In this document: in pieces, positions 35,657-44,767 of the stretch
Position numbering within the stretch: the first letter of the stretch is position 1
Layout: each line of letters starts with the position of its first letter
Assembly: GCA_000496135.1 (NCBI GenBank)
Contig: KI542675.1
Location: 1 to 64,000, forward strand
Reading direction: 5' to 3'
Source of the DNA: Thermoplasmatales archaeon E-plasma
Lineage (GTDB): Archaea; Thermoplasmatota; Thermoplasmata; Thermoplasmatales; Thermoplasmataceae
Length of the DNA: 64,000 nucleotides
The notes under the pieces: generated by a model
What the model was told of the DNA's origin: nothing
The model's input: the letters and a program-made list of their open reading frames with translations, nothing else
Databases searched by the model: none
Made by a program: the position numbers and the translations under genes

Positions 35657-36148
35657 TTATAACATTCCAAAATATACTATGTATAAAAGGGCACCAATAA
35701 AAATAATTATGACCATAAGAAGGGCAATCTTTGTCTTTCCCATGAGAAAAGAAACAAAAGTTCCGAAAAATCCAACAATTATGAACGGTCCGCCAATAGC
35801 TGAAGCTATGGTTTTTGGTATACCTAGATTTGATGAATTTATAAAACTTGCATAAATTATAAAGGTTACCAGTGCAGACATAATGGTTACGGATATGATG
35901 AAAAAGATACTGCCAAAGAAACTTTCCTTCTCTGCATCATCGATCTGCAGTTGCGGGGTAAATTCCTCATCTCCTTCTTTTGTTAACCTCAACTCCAATA
36001 TTGATCGCCATGGAATGAAATATTTTTCATCTCCTTTTTTTAGAACGATTCCGTTATCACTGAAACTGTCAAGGGTTCCTATTCTCTTCATTCCAAGACT
36101 ATTTAATTCGACAATTATCTCCTTATCTACCAATTCCTCTAGTGCCAA
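35657..36148 (-). CDS. Membrane protein with a possible Sm-like N-terminal domain
   Basis: A 163-residue protein. Residues 1-60 look like a small beta barrel (VDKEIIVELNSLGMKRIGTL, NGIVLKKGDEKYFIPWRSIL), the pattern of an LSm-type or PRC-barrel-like fold in which a transmitted strand ends in a hydrophobic IPW. After a charged linker, three hydrophobic helices follow (about 77-100, 110-135 and 138-160). I do not recognise a family. The protein may attach a regulatory or RNA-binding barrel to the membrane; that is inference. It lies downstream of the RNR cluster on the same strand, 26 bp after the next gene. Confidence 0.55.
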   Translation of the reverse strand: MALEELVDKEIIVELNSLGMKRIGTLDSFSDNGIVLKKGDEKYFIPWRSILELRLTKEGDEEFTPQLQIDDAEKESFFGSIFFIISVTIMSALVTFIIYASFINSSNLGIPKTIASAIGGPFIIVGFFGTFVSFLMGKTKIALLMVIIIFIGALLYIVYFGML

Positions 36149-36174
36149 TTCCTTAAATAGATATATTTAAAGAG

Positions 36175-36486
36175 TTAATTTATTTTACTGAGCAAATTTA
36201 TAGCTATTTTTCTAATTTCAACAAAAAAGTCGTTATAATATGAGTTTTCAAACTGGCTAAAATCCACTTTCGCAATTGGAAACTTATCCAAAACTTCCTT
36301 TTCCAGCATATCAAGAAACTTATGAACATATTTTGGTTTCAGAAAAACTCCGGATTCCAAAAACCTGTTATCTCTGGCAAGTGAATAGCTCAGAATGTGA
36401 CGCAATGGATCCTTTTTAAAAAAAATTTGAGATTCGGAGAGAAGGATTCTGGACAGACCCTCCTCTCTAATTTCATCGTCTCCCAT
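36175..36486 (-). CDS. Hypothetical protein downstream of ribonucleotide reductase
   Basis: From ATG 36486 the product has 103 residues, soluble, with helices and mixed charge (EEGLSRILLSESQIFFKKD, YVHKFLDMLEKEVLDKF, FVEIRKIAINLL). I recognise no domain. The ATG is 1 bp after the nrdJ stop, so translation is likely coupled; the open frame extends to 36525 inside nrdJ. Coupling hints at a role with the reductase or its cofactor, with no direct support. Confidence 0.5.
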   Translation of the reverse strand: MGDDEIREEGLSRILLSESQIFFKKDPLRHILSYSLARDNRFLESGVFLKPKYVHKFLDMLEKEVLDKFPIAKVDFSQFENSYYNDFFVEIRKIAINLLSKIN

Positions 36487-36487
36487 A

Positions 36488-38794
36488 TCAGAGATCGCAC
36501 TTTCCGTCAGGACATGCCGGGTCAAAGGTTGCCTCCAGTTTTATGAACTCTTCAGGAAGAGTATCCTCAGAAGGCAATGATTCCAGTGGAGCAGGTATCT
36601 TCTCTTCTTTTACCGGTTCCTCAGAACCTGCGTATAGAACCTGTTCACTTTTGCTGTGATCTCTGTAAACTGTGATTCCTTTGCAATGAAGATCTTTGGC
36701 CATGCGGTATGCCTTTGCAATATCTTCCTGAGTTGCCGTTGAAGGAAGATTGATGGTTTTTGAAACACCTGAATCGCAGAATCTCTGGAAAGTTGCCTGC
36801 ATAAGAACATGCCATTCCGGGTCTATTTCCTGTGCTGTCACAAATATCTTCTTAATTTCATCAGGAAGATCAGTTCCCTTAAGATTTCCAGTCCTGGCAA
36901 CCTGCTCCATTAACTCCTTGGAATAAAGGTCATAATCGTGAAGCGTTTCTTCGAAGAGAGGGTTCATTTCAATAAGTTCCTGACCGTTCAAAACATGCCG
37001 CATGAACGCTATGGCAAATATGGGCTCAATGGATGATGAGCAGTTCGCAATTATAGATATTGTGCCAGTTGGGGCTATTGTGGTTGTCGTGGAGTTTCTC
37101 ATCTTCCTCCCAATGCTTTCCCAATATGAGCCTGTCCATCCCGGAAATACGCCCCTTTCGTTGGCCAGTCTTTCCGATTCATCATGGGATTCATTTTGAA
37201 GGAATTCCATCACTCTTTCACCGGTATCAAGTGCTTCACCGCTGTTATATGCTATTTTCAATTTTATTAGCATATCGGCGAATCCCATATATCCCAATCC
37301 GATCTTCCTGGTTTTTCTTGTCATAATCTCAATTTTATCCACCGGGAAATTATTTGCATCCACAACATTGTCCAGAAATCTCACAGATAGCCTGATAACT
37401 TTCCGGAGCTTGTCAAAGTTTATTTTTCCGTTTTCCACAAACCTGGAAAGATTTATTGAACCAAGGTTACAAGATTCATAGGGCATAAGCGGTTGTTCGC
37501 CGCAGGGGTTTGTAGCTTCGATATCGCCGAGGTGTTTAACTGTGTTCTTCTTGTTTATCTCATCGAGGAAAATTAAACCGGGGTCTGCTGTTTTCCATGC
37601 CTGACCAACTATGGCATCCCAGAGTGCTGAAGCTTTCATTCTCCTAACGGTCTTCCCGCCGTGTGGGTTCTTCAGTTCTATATAGTCATCTTTATCAAGT
37701 TTTTCGAAGAAAACATCGTCTAAACCCACAGATATGTTAAAGTTTCTTAACTGGGAATTGTCTGAATCCTTGCTCATTACAAAATCCATTATGTCAGGAT
37801 GATCGTATCTTAATATTCCCATATTTGCTCCTCTTCTCTTTCCACCCTGCTTTATGACCTCTGTGGTTGTATCGAAAATTTTCATGAATGAAACCGGCCC
37901 GGAGGCAACCCCCTTTGTTGATCCAACTATGTCGTCCTTGCATCTTAATCTTGAGAATGAAAAGCCTGTACCGCCGCCTGATTTGTGTATTTCTGCGGTA
38001 TATTTCACTGCCTCAAATATTTCCGGAATGCTGTCACCCACAGGCAATACGAAGCAGGCAGAAAGCTGACCAAGGGGAGCGCCTGCATTCATAAGGGTCG
38101 GGGAATTAGGAACATATTCCAGACTGGTCATCATTTCCTCAAATTCATCAATTGTTTTAGGGGCTATTGTTCCCCTGGTGTACAGGAAATCAAGGAAATC
38201 TTCAAAAGATCCTTTTATTTCCTTCTCCACAGCGAGTTTGGAGAACGAAGCTTTCAACACGGACAACTGTGTCTCTGAAATGGAAGAAATCTTTGTGGCA
38301 CCTTCCGGTAATTTCCCTGTTTTTTCATATGATATGTAATCATATACTGCGTCTATGATGCCAACATGTTCTGCAACTCTTCTGAACATCTGGCCCGGGG
38401 TTTCTATGATCTTTCCCTCCTGATCCTTGATCAGGTATCTGGATTCGAGCACCTTTATGGCGTTCAGAGAAAGCTTGAGATCATCCTTTACACCAATCCT
38501 TTCCTTCTCAAGCCTTATGGTTCTCCTTCTCTCCCTGTAAAGTATGTAGGACTTAGCAACATCGTTGAATTTTCTCCCGTCTATCTCCGTCCCCATTAAT
38601 ATATTTTCAACTCTGTCCTGAATCTGTTCAACAGTAGGCTTGGTAAAATCATTTGATAATGAAGCAACAACCTTTTGAGTCAGAAGCTCAGCATCTTTCA
38701 TGCTTCCTATTTTGACTGATAACATCGCTTTGTAAATTGCCCTTGTAATTTTGTCCGGTTCGAATGTAACCTCTTTTCCATCCCTTTTTATCAT
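36488..38794 (-). CDS. nrdJ: Ribonucleotide reductase, adenosylcobalamin-dependent (class II)
   Basis: A 768-residue class II reductase. An ATP-cone domain ([20 protein letters not shown]) opens the protein and gives allosteric control. The catalytic barrel has [44 protein letters not shown] (the active Cys and the redox partner) and [18 protein letters not shown]. The C-terminal CPDGKC pair regenerates the active site. It reduces ribonucleotides using B12, and a PduO adenosyltransferase later in this window supplies the cofactor. ATG 38794 is chosen over TTG 38818. Confidence 0.95.
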   Translation of the reverse strand: MIKRDGKEVTFEPDKITRAIYKAMLSVKIGSMKDAELLTQKVVASLSNDFTKPTVEQIQDRVENILMGTEIDGRKFNDVAKSYILYRERRRTIRLEKERIGVKDDLKLSLNAIKVLESRYLIKDQEGKIIETPGQMFRRVAEHVGIIDAVYDYISYEKTGKLPEGATKISSISETQLSVLKASFSKLAVEKEIKGSFEDFLDFLYTRGTIAPKTIDEFEEMMTSLEYVPNSPTLMNAGAPLGQLSACFVLPVGDSIPEIFEAVKYTAEIHKSGGGTGFSFSRLRCKDDIVGSTKGVASGPVSFMKIFDTTTEVIKQGGKRRGANMGILRYDHPDIMDFVMSKDSDNSQLRNFNISVGLDDVFFEKLDKDDYIELKNPHGGKTVRRMKASALWDAIVGQAWKTADPGLIFLDEINKKNTVKHLGDIEATNPCGEQPLMPYESCNLGSINLSRFVENGKINFDKLRKVIRLSVRFLDNVVDANNFPVDKIEIMTRKTRKIGLGYMGFADMLIKLKIAYNSGEALDTGERVMEFLQNESHDESERLANERGVFPGWTGSYWESIGRKMRNSTTTTIAPTGTISIIANCSSSIEPIFAIAFMRHVLNGQELIEMNPLFEETLHDYDLYSKELMEQVARTGNLKGTDLPDEIKKIFVTAQEIDPEWHVLMQATFQRFCDSGVSKTINLPSTATQEDIAKAYRMAKDLHCKGITVYRDHSKSEQVLYAGSEEPVKEEKIPAPLESLPSEDTLPEEFIKLEATFDPACPDGKCDL

Positions 38795-38827
38795 ACTTGT
38801 AATCAATATTCTCACCAATAATCTCGG

Positions 38828-38902
38828 TAAACATGTTTAGTAATTGGGTGTATTTTAAAGTTTACATCAAACCTGTTTATTTTATGTTACCAGACCTGTT
38901 AA
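38828..38902 (-). promoter_or_regulatory. Three related 12-mers at the nrdJ promoter
   Basis: TAAACATGTTTA at 38828-38839 is a perfect palindrome. CAAACCTGTTTA at 38868-38879 and CAGACCTGTTAA at 38891-38902 are close variants. The first lies 34 bp before the ATG and just downstream of a TATA-like CTTTAAAATAC (about 38850-38860), so it covers the predicted transcription start. The set looks like a multi-site operator; the regulator is unknown. Confidence 0.5.
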
Positions 38903-39009
38903 TATAACGCTTTTGTGAGTTAGGACTTATTTAAGAATGGTGTAAAAACTCATAATTAATCATAACCAGTCAATGATTAGGGCTTTATCTTTGAATAATA
39001 TACAAGTTC

Positions 39010-39909
39010 ATGGGTATCGTTGAATGTGTACCAAATTTCAGTGAAGGACAGAATGATGAAGTGATTTCAAAGATCACAGAAGCAATTTTGTCAGTAAAAG
39101 GAATTAAGCTTCTTGATCAGGAAAGAGATGCAAATCATAACAGATGCGTAATATCCTTTATAGGAAGCGAAGACGTAGTTGTGGAAGGGGCTTTCAGGGG
39201 AATCAGAGAGGCTTCAACCTTAATAAATCTGGATAATCACAAAGGAGAGCATCCAAGATTTGGGGCTTCAGACGTAATTCCTTTCATACCAGTTTCAGGC
39301 GTGGATATTAAGAAGTGTGTCGATCTGGCAAACGAACTTGGATCCAGAGTATCAAAAGAGCTGGGAATCCCAGTTTATTTATATGGTGAAGCTGCAAAAA
39401 TAGAATGGAGGAAGAGCCTCGAAAATATTAGAAATAAAAATTTTCAATATGAGCAGATCAGGAACGAAATTCATAAAGAGCAGTGGAAGCCTGATTTTGG
39501 ACCGCAGGAAGTAGGCACTGCAGGAGCATCAATTATTGGTGCAAGGGATTTTCTCATTGCATACAACGTAAATCTAAGGACACAGGATATTGAATCCGGA
39601 AAGAAGATTGCTAAGGCATTGAGAGCAAAGGATGGAGGTCTGACCTTTGTCAAAGCACTGGCATTTTACCTTGAAGACAGGAAAATGGTTCAGATATCCA
39701 TGAATCTGACAAATTACAAAAAAACACCCATTTACAGAGCATATGAACTTGTCAGGATGGAAGCTCAGAGATTTGGATTTGAGATAGCAGAATCAGAAAT
39801 AGTCGGCCTGACTCCAATGGATGCCCTCATTGAAAGTGCAAAGTATTATCTAAGGCTCAACGGATTCAAGAGTAACCAGATATTTGAAAAGAAGGTGTGG
39901 GAGCAATGA
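39010..39909 (+). CDS. Glutamate formimidoyltransferase
   Basis: A 299-residue protein of the formiminotransferase family, with ECVPNFSEG, DQERDANHNRCVISF, KGEHPRFGASDVIPF, LYGEAA and IGARDFLIAYNVNL. It moves the formimino group of N-formimino-glutamate to tetrahydrofolate (and/or the reverse one-carbon route). The C-terminal cyclodeaminase half of the vertebrate FTCD is encoded separately by the next gene, which overlaps by 4 bp (ATGA). No histidase or urocanase is in the window. Confidence 0.92.
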   Translation: MGIVECVPNFSEGQNDEVISKITEAILSVKGIKLLDQERDANHNRCVISFIGSEDVVVEGAFRGIREASTLINLDNHKGEHPRFGASDVIPFIPVSGVDIKKCVDLANELGSRVSKELGIPVYLYGEAAKIEWRKSLENIRNKNFQYEQIRNEIHKEQWKPDFGPQEVGTAGASIIGARDFLIAYNVNLRTQDIESGKKIAKALRAKDGGLTFVKALAFYLEDRKMVQISMNLTNYKKTPIYRAYELVRMEAQRFGFEIAESEIVGLTPMDALIESAKYYLRLNGFKSNQIFEKKVWEQ

Positions 39910-40526
39910 AAAACTATAACACGTTTATGGAGGACCTGGCATCACCAAAACCGGCCCCAGGTGGAGGGTCGGCTAGCGCCTTTGTCGGGGTAATTTCCAG
40001 TTCTCTCTGCTCAATGGTTGCGTCATTGACAAGAGGAAAAAAGAATTATGAAGCAGTACAGGAGGAAATAGAGAGGCTCAGCAGGAAGGCACAGGATTAT
40101 GCAAACCAGTTTGAAACATTAATGGAGGATGACGAGAAGGCATTCAACGCTATGATGGATGCAAGAAAACTTCCCAGAGACACAGATGATAACAGGAGGC
40201 ACAGGGAGAACGAAATTAACAGAACAATGAAAGCAGCAATCTCCGTCCCGTGGAAAACAGCACAGCTTTGTTATAAAACCATGGAATTATCCCGACGTCT
40301 GTGTCAGATCGGAAATAAAAACGCCATAACAGATGCCGCTGCAGCAGGATATCTCAGCAGTGCGGCCATTGAGTCGGTTTTACTCAATGTTAAAATTAAC
40401 CTGAAATCCATAAAGGATGAAAAATTCGTAGATTCTGAAAAATTAAAGCTGCGCCTTTTCAATGAAAACGTAAGGGATATCATTTCAGACATACGAAAAA
40501 TTACTGAAAAGGAATTAGCAATCTAA
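39906..40526 (+). CDS. fchA: Formimidoyl-tetrahydrofolate cyclodeaminase
   Basis: A 206-residue helical protein: SPKPAPGGGSASAFVG, then RGKKNYEAVQEEIERL, DDEKAFNAMMDA and GNKNAITDAAAAGYLSSAAI match the FchA/FTCD_C family. It releases ammonia and forms methenyl-tetrahydrofolate. ATG 39906 overlaps the preceding stop in ATGA, which fixes the start better than the upstream GTG 39897. Together with the previous gene it completes a one-carbon entry route into folate. Confidence 0.92.
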   Translation: MKNYNTFMEDLASPKPAPGGGSASAFVGVISSSLCSMVASLTRGKKNYEAVQEEIERLSRKAQDYANQFETLMEDDEKAFNAMMDARKLPRDTDDNRRHRENEINRTMKAAISVPWKTAQLCYKTMELSRRLCQIGNKNAITDAAAAGYLSSAAIESVLLNVKINLKSIKDEKFVDSEKLKLRLFNENVRDIISDIRKITEKELAI

Positions 40527-40665
40527 TTCTTATTTCAAATTTGGTTCAACTCATAGAATATTCAATACGGTCTCTCAATATTTCGTAGAAACTATCCTTT
40601 AGGTTTCTTCTTATGCAGCTTAAAAAGAGGAAACTGATTAATATTCCCGAAGAGGATATAGTTAT

Positions 40666-41898
40666 ATGTCAGACGAAAATCAAATGGAACCTTCCATTGA
40701 AGACATTCTTGAGGCTCAGGAATATCTGAAGGGAAAGATTTTTTCAACTCCTGTTGAATGTTCTTCCACTTTCTCCAATATGTATGGCGCTCCCATCTAT
40801 TTTAAGCTGGAAAACTTTCAAAAGACAGGATCATTTAAAACAAGAGGGGCACTATTCAAAATCTCAAAATTAACTCCACAGGAGCAAAGAGACGGGGTTA
40901 TAGCATGTAGTGCTGGAAATCACGCACAGGGAGTGGCCTATGCAGGCCGCCTGGCTAAAGTATCTTCTAAAATCGTTATGCCATCATATACAATAAGTGC
41001 AAAAATAAATGCAGTTAAGGCTTACGGGGCGGATGTAATTTTATATGGAAACTCATATGCGGAAGCCTTTCAGGAGGCCAGGCGTCTCTCACAGATTGAA
41101 AAAAGAACATTTATTGACGGCTTTAATGACAGATGGATAATTGCAGGGCAGGGAACCATTGGGCTCGAGATACTTGAGAAGCATCCCGACGTGGAAAACA
41201 TAATCGTTCCGGTAGGTGGAGGGGGCCTGATTTCCGGCATTGCCAAGGCCGTAAAGTCAATGAACGATAAGATCAAAATTATCGGGGTACAATCCGAGAA
41301 CTGTGATTCAGTGGTCCAGACCGTTAAGAGGGGGGAATATACGGTAAGCAGCAAAGGGTTCACCATTGCAGATGGTATTGCAGTTCAGAATCCGGGGAAA
41401 CTGAATATCGAAATGATCAGGAAGTATGTTGATCAACTGGTAACGGTATCTGATGAATCAATGGCTTATGCTCTTTTTAAGCTTCTGGAAAGGCACAAGA
41501 TACTTGTGGAACCTTCTGCAGCATCGCCGCTGGCCGCCATAATGGAAAAGAAGGTAAATCTCGGGGGAAAAAAGACCGTGGGAGTTGCATCGGGTGGAAA
41601 TATTGATCTCCTTCTTCTATCAAAGATCATATACAAAGCAATGGAAATGGACAAAGGGCTTGTCAGGATAGAATGCAAAATTCCTGATCGTCCAGGCACA
41701 CTTCAGGCAATAACTTCAACCATATCATCAACAGGAGGCAACATTTTCCACGCTGAGGTGGATAATCTCAGTTATGATACACCCCCGGGATATCAAAGCA
41801 TAACATTCAGTATTAACCTCAGGGATTCAGATCATCTGGAAGTACTTCTCAAAAAGCTCGGTGACCTTGGTTATAAGTTTCACGTTTCATCTGTGTGA
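40666..41898 (+). CDS. Threonine ammonia-lyase with C-terminal ACT domain
   Basis: A 410-residue fold-II PLP enzyme: Schiff-base Lys in FKTRGA (about residue 63), SAGNHAQGVAYAG, GGGGLISGIA and a late SGGN. The last 80 residues form an ACT-type regulatory domain (RIECKIPDRPGTLQAITSTI). It deaminates threonine (and serine) to 2-oxobutyrate, either for isoleucine synthesis or catabolism. The ACT type suggests feedback control. The gene stands alone, preceded by an unusual GAGGATAT spacing before the ATG. Confidence 0.9.
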   Translation: MSDENQMEPSIEDILEAQEYLKGKIFSTPVECSSTFSNMYGAPIYFKLENFQKTGSFKTRGALFKISKLTPQEQRDGVIACSAGNHAQGVAYAGRLAKVSSKIVMPSYTISAKINAVKAYGADVILYGNSYAEAFQEARRLSQIEKRTFIDGFNDRWIIAGQGTIGLEILEKHPDVENIIVPVGGGGLISGIAKAVKSMNDKIKIIGVQSENCDSVVQTVKRGEYTVSSKGFTIADGIAVQNPGKLNIEMIRKYVDQLVTVSDESMAYALFKLLERHKILVEPSAASPLAAIMEKKVNLGGKKTVGVASGGNIDLLLLSKIIYKAMEMDKGLVRIECKIPDRPGTLQAITSTISSTGGNIFHAEVDNLSYDTPPGYQSITFSINLRDSDHLEVLLKKLGDLGYKFHVSSV

Positions 41899-41925
41899 AA
41901 TTACAGGCAACGATATGGAAGAATT

Positions 41926-43032
41926 TTAATTTCTGCTGACTATGGTTATTATATCCCCATCTGCCACTGAATACTCAAGGCCAACCCGCATATCATTAAC
42001 CTTACTTCTATCGCTCCTTAAAATTGCATATTTGAAAGACACCAGCATTTCTCTGCTGATATTCCTGCAGACGTCCCTTACAGTTGTTCCTTCTGTTAGT
42101 ACCAGAGGGCGCTCATAATCAATCTTCCCGGATTTATCTCTCAGAAAGACCCTGACCAGGCTCAGTGACTGATAAATCATTTCTTTCAACTCTTCCACTC
42201 CCTTTCCTGTTGACGCTGAAACCTCTGCTATCTTTCCAAAAGAACTCAGTTCTCTTATCTTTGCCTCGTCATGCGGCAGGTCAATCTTGTTCACAGCAAT
42301 CATGCTTGGAAGATATACCACATTTCCCCGGAAGAAATCAATAAGATCATCTGAATCAACAGATTCGCGGATATACAACTCTGCATTTGTAATTTTAAAC
42401 TCCTTGGCAATAGCTCTAATCTGTTCCACAGGGAGGCTCAAAGATTTTGGTTTCCTGATTCTTATGCCCCCTGTATTGGCTCTTTTCATGGATATATTCT
42501 TTCTCTTTCTATTCAAAACTATGCCGACTTTTCTCAGTTCCTCTATTATCTTGTCCATTCCTTTTGCTTCATTATCTGTAACCAGGAGGACGAGATCTGC
42601 ATTCCTGACTATTGCAAGAACCTCTCTGCCCCTTCCTGAACCCGCTGAAGCATTCTCAATAATTCCAGGAAGATCCAGAATCTGAATCTGACAGCCCTTA
42701 TATTTGAGAATTCCGGGAATTACCCTCAATGTGGTAAAAGCGAAATTTCCAACTTCACTGCCACTGTGCGTCATGGCATTTACAAGACTGCTCTTCCCCA
42801 CGTTAGGATATCCAACAAGAGCTACAGTGGCATCTCCTGTCTTTGGAACAGAAAAACCCGATCCGCCTCCTGATTTCTTATGACTCTCTGCTTCCAGCTG
42901 GAGTCTTGCCATCTTTGCTTTCAGGAGACCTATATGACTCTCTGTGGCCTTGTTATATTTTGTCTTTTTTATTTCCTGTTCTATTTCCTTTATGCGGTCT
43001 TCTATCGTGGGCAATTTTATCTCAAAGCTCAA
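41926..43032 (-). CDS. DRG-type GTP-binding protein
   Basis: A 368-residue GTPase of the DRG/Obg-related group that is universal in archaea and eukaryotes. The helix-rich N-terminus (RIKEIEQEIKKTKYNKATES) precedes the G domain with G1 GYPNVGKSS, the FAFTTL G2 region, G3 DLPGI and G4 NKID. A TGS domain closes the protein. It has a role in translation with ribosomes in eukaryotes; in archaea this is less well known. It is convergent with the threonine ammonia-lyase. Confidence 0.92.
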   Translation of the reverse strand: MSFEIKLPTIEDRIKEIEQEIKKTKYNKATESHIGLLKAKMARLQLEAESHKKSGGGSGFSVPKTGDATVALVGYPNVGKSSLVNAMTHSGSEVGNFAFTTLRVIPGILKYKGCQIQILDLPGIIENASAGSGRGREVLAIVRNADLVLLVTDNEAKGMDKIIEELRKVGIVLNRKRKNISMKRANTGGIRIRKPKSLSLPVEQIRAIAKEFKITNAELYIRESVDSDDLIDFFRGNVVYLPSMIAVNKIDLPHDEAKIRELSSFGKIAEVSASTGKGVEELKEMIYQSLSLVRVFLRDKSGKIDYERPLVLTEGTTVRDVCRNISREMLVSFKYAILRSDRSKVNDMRVGLEYSVADGDIITIVSRN

Positions 43033-43171
43033 ACATTGATTTTACCTTATCTATTAATCGTGACGGTTCATTCCAGTGCAATTTTATATCCTAAGTGAAA
43101 AAAGAATATTGGGGAAAACGAATCCATTTGATGCACTTATAAGCAATTTCTATATTCATTCTTCCCGTAAA

Positions 43172-43561
43172 TTACACATTTTCCGGAACCCCCTCTTTCA
43201 TCCATTTAAGGATATTCCCTTTTGCAGTCATATATTCATTATAGGAAATATCTGTTATAGATTTTTTTAGATATAAGAGTACGGCGCTTCTCATGCAACG
43301 CTGGGATATCACCAAAAAAGCAGTACCAATTCCCAATATAAGAAAAAAAGCCCCGTAATATAGCAATGGGTTTGAATCCAATATGGGAACTCTGTTATTT
43401 ATGTACTTTCCATCTCCCTGATAGATTGGAATATTTGTTGTTTTTAACAAAGAATACATAAAAACAACGCCTGAGGTTATCCATAAAATAATACCAAATA
43501 TCAATAACCATCTTCTCCTCCTTGCCAGAGCAACCATATTTCGTATTTCTTCCGCTTCCAT
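43172..43561 (-). CDS. Two-helix membrane protein, unknown function
   Basis: The 129-residue protein starts with a charged helix (MEAEEIRNMVALARRRRW), followed by a hydrophobic segment (LLIFGIILWITSGVVFMYSL), an outside-type loop and a second segment (LLYYGAFFLILGIGTAFLVI), then a charged tail. Arg residues before the first segment place the N-terminus inside. I recognise no family. Confidence 0.5.
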   Translation of the reverse strand: MEAEEIRNMVALARRRRWLLIFGIILWITSGVVFMYSLLKTTNIPIYQGDGKYINNRVPILDSNPLLYYGAFFLILGIGTAFLVISQRCMRSAVLLYLKKSITDISYNEYMTAKGNILKWMKEGVPENV

Positions 43562-43742
43562 TTAACCGAGAAGATTTTTTATATATTTGTTCTTTTCTTA
43601 TAGGGTTTTCAGTGGCACGGATCAATTCTCCTCGCCATTAATATAAATTTCAAACTATTATTTTTGAGGAAAGACTTGTAAATCAAATATTCAGTTATAC
43701 TTAAAAACGAAAAGTAATAGATATACATCCAATTCACATAAT

Positions 43743-43904
43743 ATGAAAAAGGTGGAACTTAAGGAAGAAAATGAAATCACCGTGAAAAATATTCAGGCTT
43801 ATATGGAAAAAACGGTAACAAAATTTGGATCAGGTGCCAAGGTTACCTGTCCAAAGGAATTCATTGGAAAAAAGGTCTACGTTATTATAAAAAAGGATGA
43901 ATGA
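43743..43904 (+). CDS. Small DUF2080-type protein
   Basis: A 53-residue protein, too short for most gene finders but clearly coding: YMEKTVTKFGSGAKVTCPKE followed by FIGKKVYVII. This is the DUF2080 pattern (transposon-encoded small archaeal protein, possibly a swapped-hairpin AbrB-like fold). No transposase lies beside it. It sits between a membrane-protein gene and the PDO gene, with a TATA-like TTAAAAACG about 35-40 bp upstream. Confidence 0.7.
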   Translation: MKKVELKEENEITVKNIQAYMEKTVTKFGSGAKVTCPKEFIGKKVYVIIKKDE

Positions 43905-43948
43905 GAAGATAAAGGCTGTTCAAACTTGGAAAAATCAAAAGATGAATT

Positions 43949-44608
43949 TCACTGATTCATCTTATTGAAGGCTTCCAGAACATTATTTGCGAACTCCTCC
44001 TCAGGCAAAGCACCAACAAACTGCACATCATCATTTATGACTATGTGGGGCACGCTTGATACCCCGAATTTTGCTGCATCTTCCTGGAATTCGTGGGTTT
44101 CAATCATTTCTCCAATAATGTTTGGATTGGCTATGGCAAATTTGTGAGCTATTTTAACTGCTCTTGGACAGTATGGGCATGTTGGAGTCACGAACACTTT
44201 TATCCTGACTGGTTTATTGATGGTGGAGATCTTGGCAAGGGCTTTTTCATCTATCTCTTTCTTTGCCCTTGATACCTCTTCTATATCTTCAATCAGGGTT
44301 CCAAATTCGTAACCGGAAGGAATCCCATAATACCTTACCCTGCTATCCTCAATCCCGTTACCAGTTACTATAATCGCAGGGTATTTCTCTATATTATATT
44401 TTGAAACAAGAGGATCATTTTCCTTAACAACATCACACGTAATTTTTTTATTGAGTTCTGTGAGTTCATTGCATAGAGTTACAGTTTCAGCACAATATTT
44501 ACAATCTTCACCATCCTTAATAAAAACGATCAGTTTAACATCGTGCACCAGTATTTTCTGGAATTCACTGGTCAAAAGTTTTCGGTATTCATCATTAATC
44601 AGTGGCAT
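43949..44608 (-). CDS. Protein disulfide oxidoreductase (two-thioredoxin-fold PDO)
   Basis: A 219-residue protein with two thioredoxin-like units. The first active site is CKYC in KDGEDCKYCAETV (about residue 33), the second CPYC in VTPTCPYCPRAVK (about 143), and cis-Pro positions follow (SSVPHIV). This is the archaeal PDO type, which keeps or makes disulfides in the cytoplasm with a thioredoxin reductase. CPYC is the canonical second site. The gene stands alone, with a TTTATTTAAGTTTTA promoter-like stretch upstream. Confidence 0.9.
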   Translation of the reverse strand: MPLINDEYRKLLTSEFQKILVHDVKLIVFIKDGEDCKYCAETVTLCNELTELNKKITCDVVKENDPLVSKYNIEKYPAIIVTGNGIEDSRVRYYGIPSGYEFGTLIEDIEEVSRAKKEIDEKALAKISTINKPVRIKVFVTPTCPYCPRAVKIAHKFAIANPNIIGEMIETHEFQEDAAKFGVSSVPHIVINDDVQFVGALPEEEFANNVLEAFNKMNQ

Positions 44609-44767
44609 CGTATATCATCATACCAGTTTATTTAAGTTTTAGTCATTAGAATAAAGGGTCAAAAATTCAAACGGCAGTTAAAGGGTTGAGATTAGAAAAG
44701 GCAGGAATATTCTGTTTCAGATAACCGGCTATTCATCAGTACCCTGAATAATAATACCAACCTTTAT

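Noticed and set aside
36487-36525. Longer start of the hypothetical gene downstream of nrdJ
   Set aside because: It would overlap the CPDGKC tail of nrdJ; ATG 36486 directly after the nrdJ stop is simpler.
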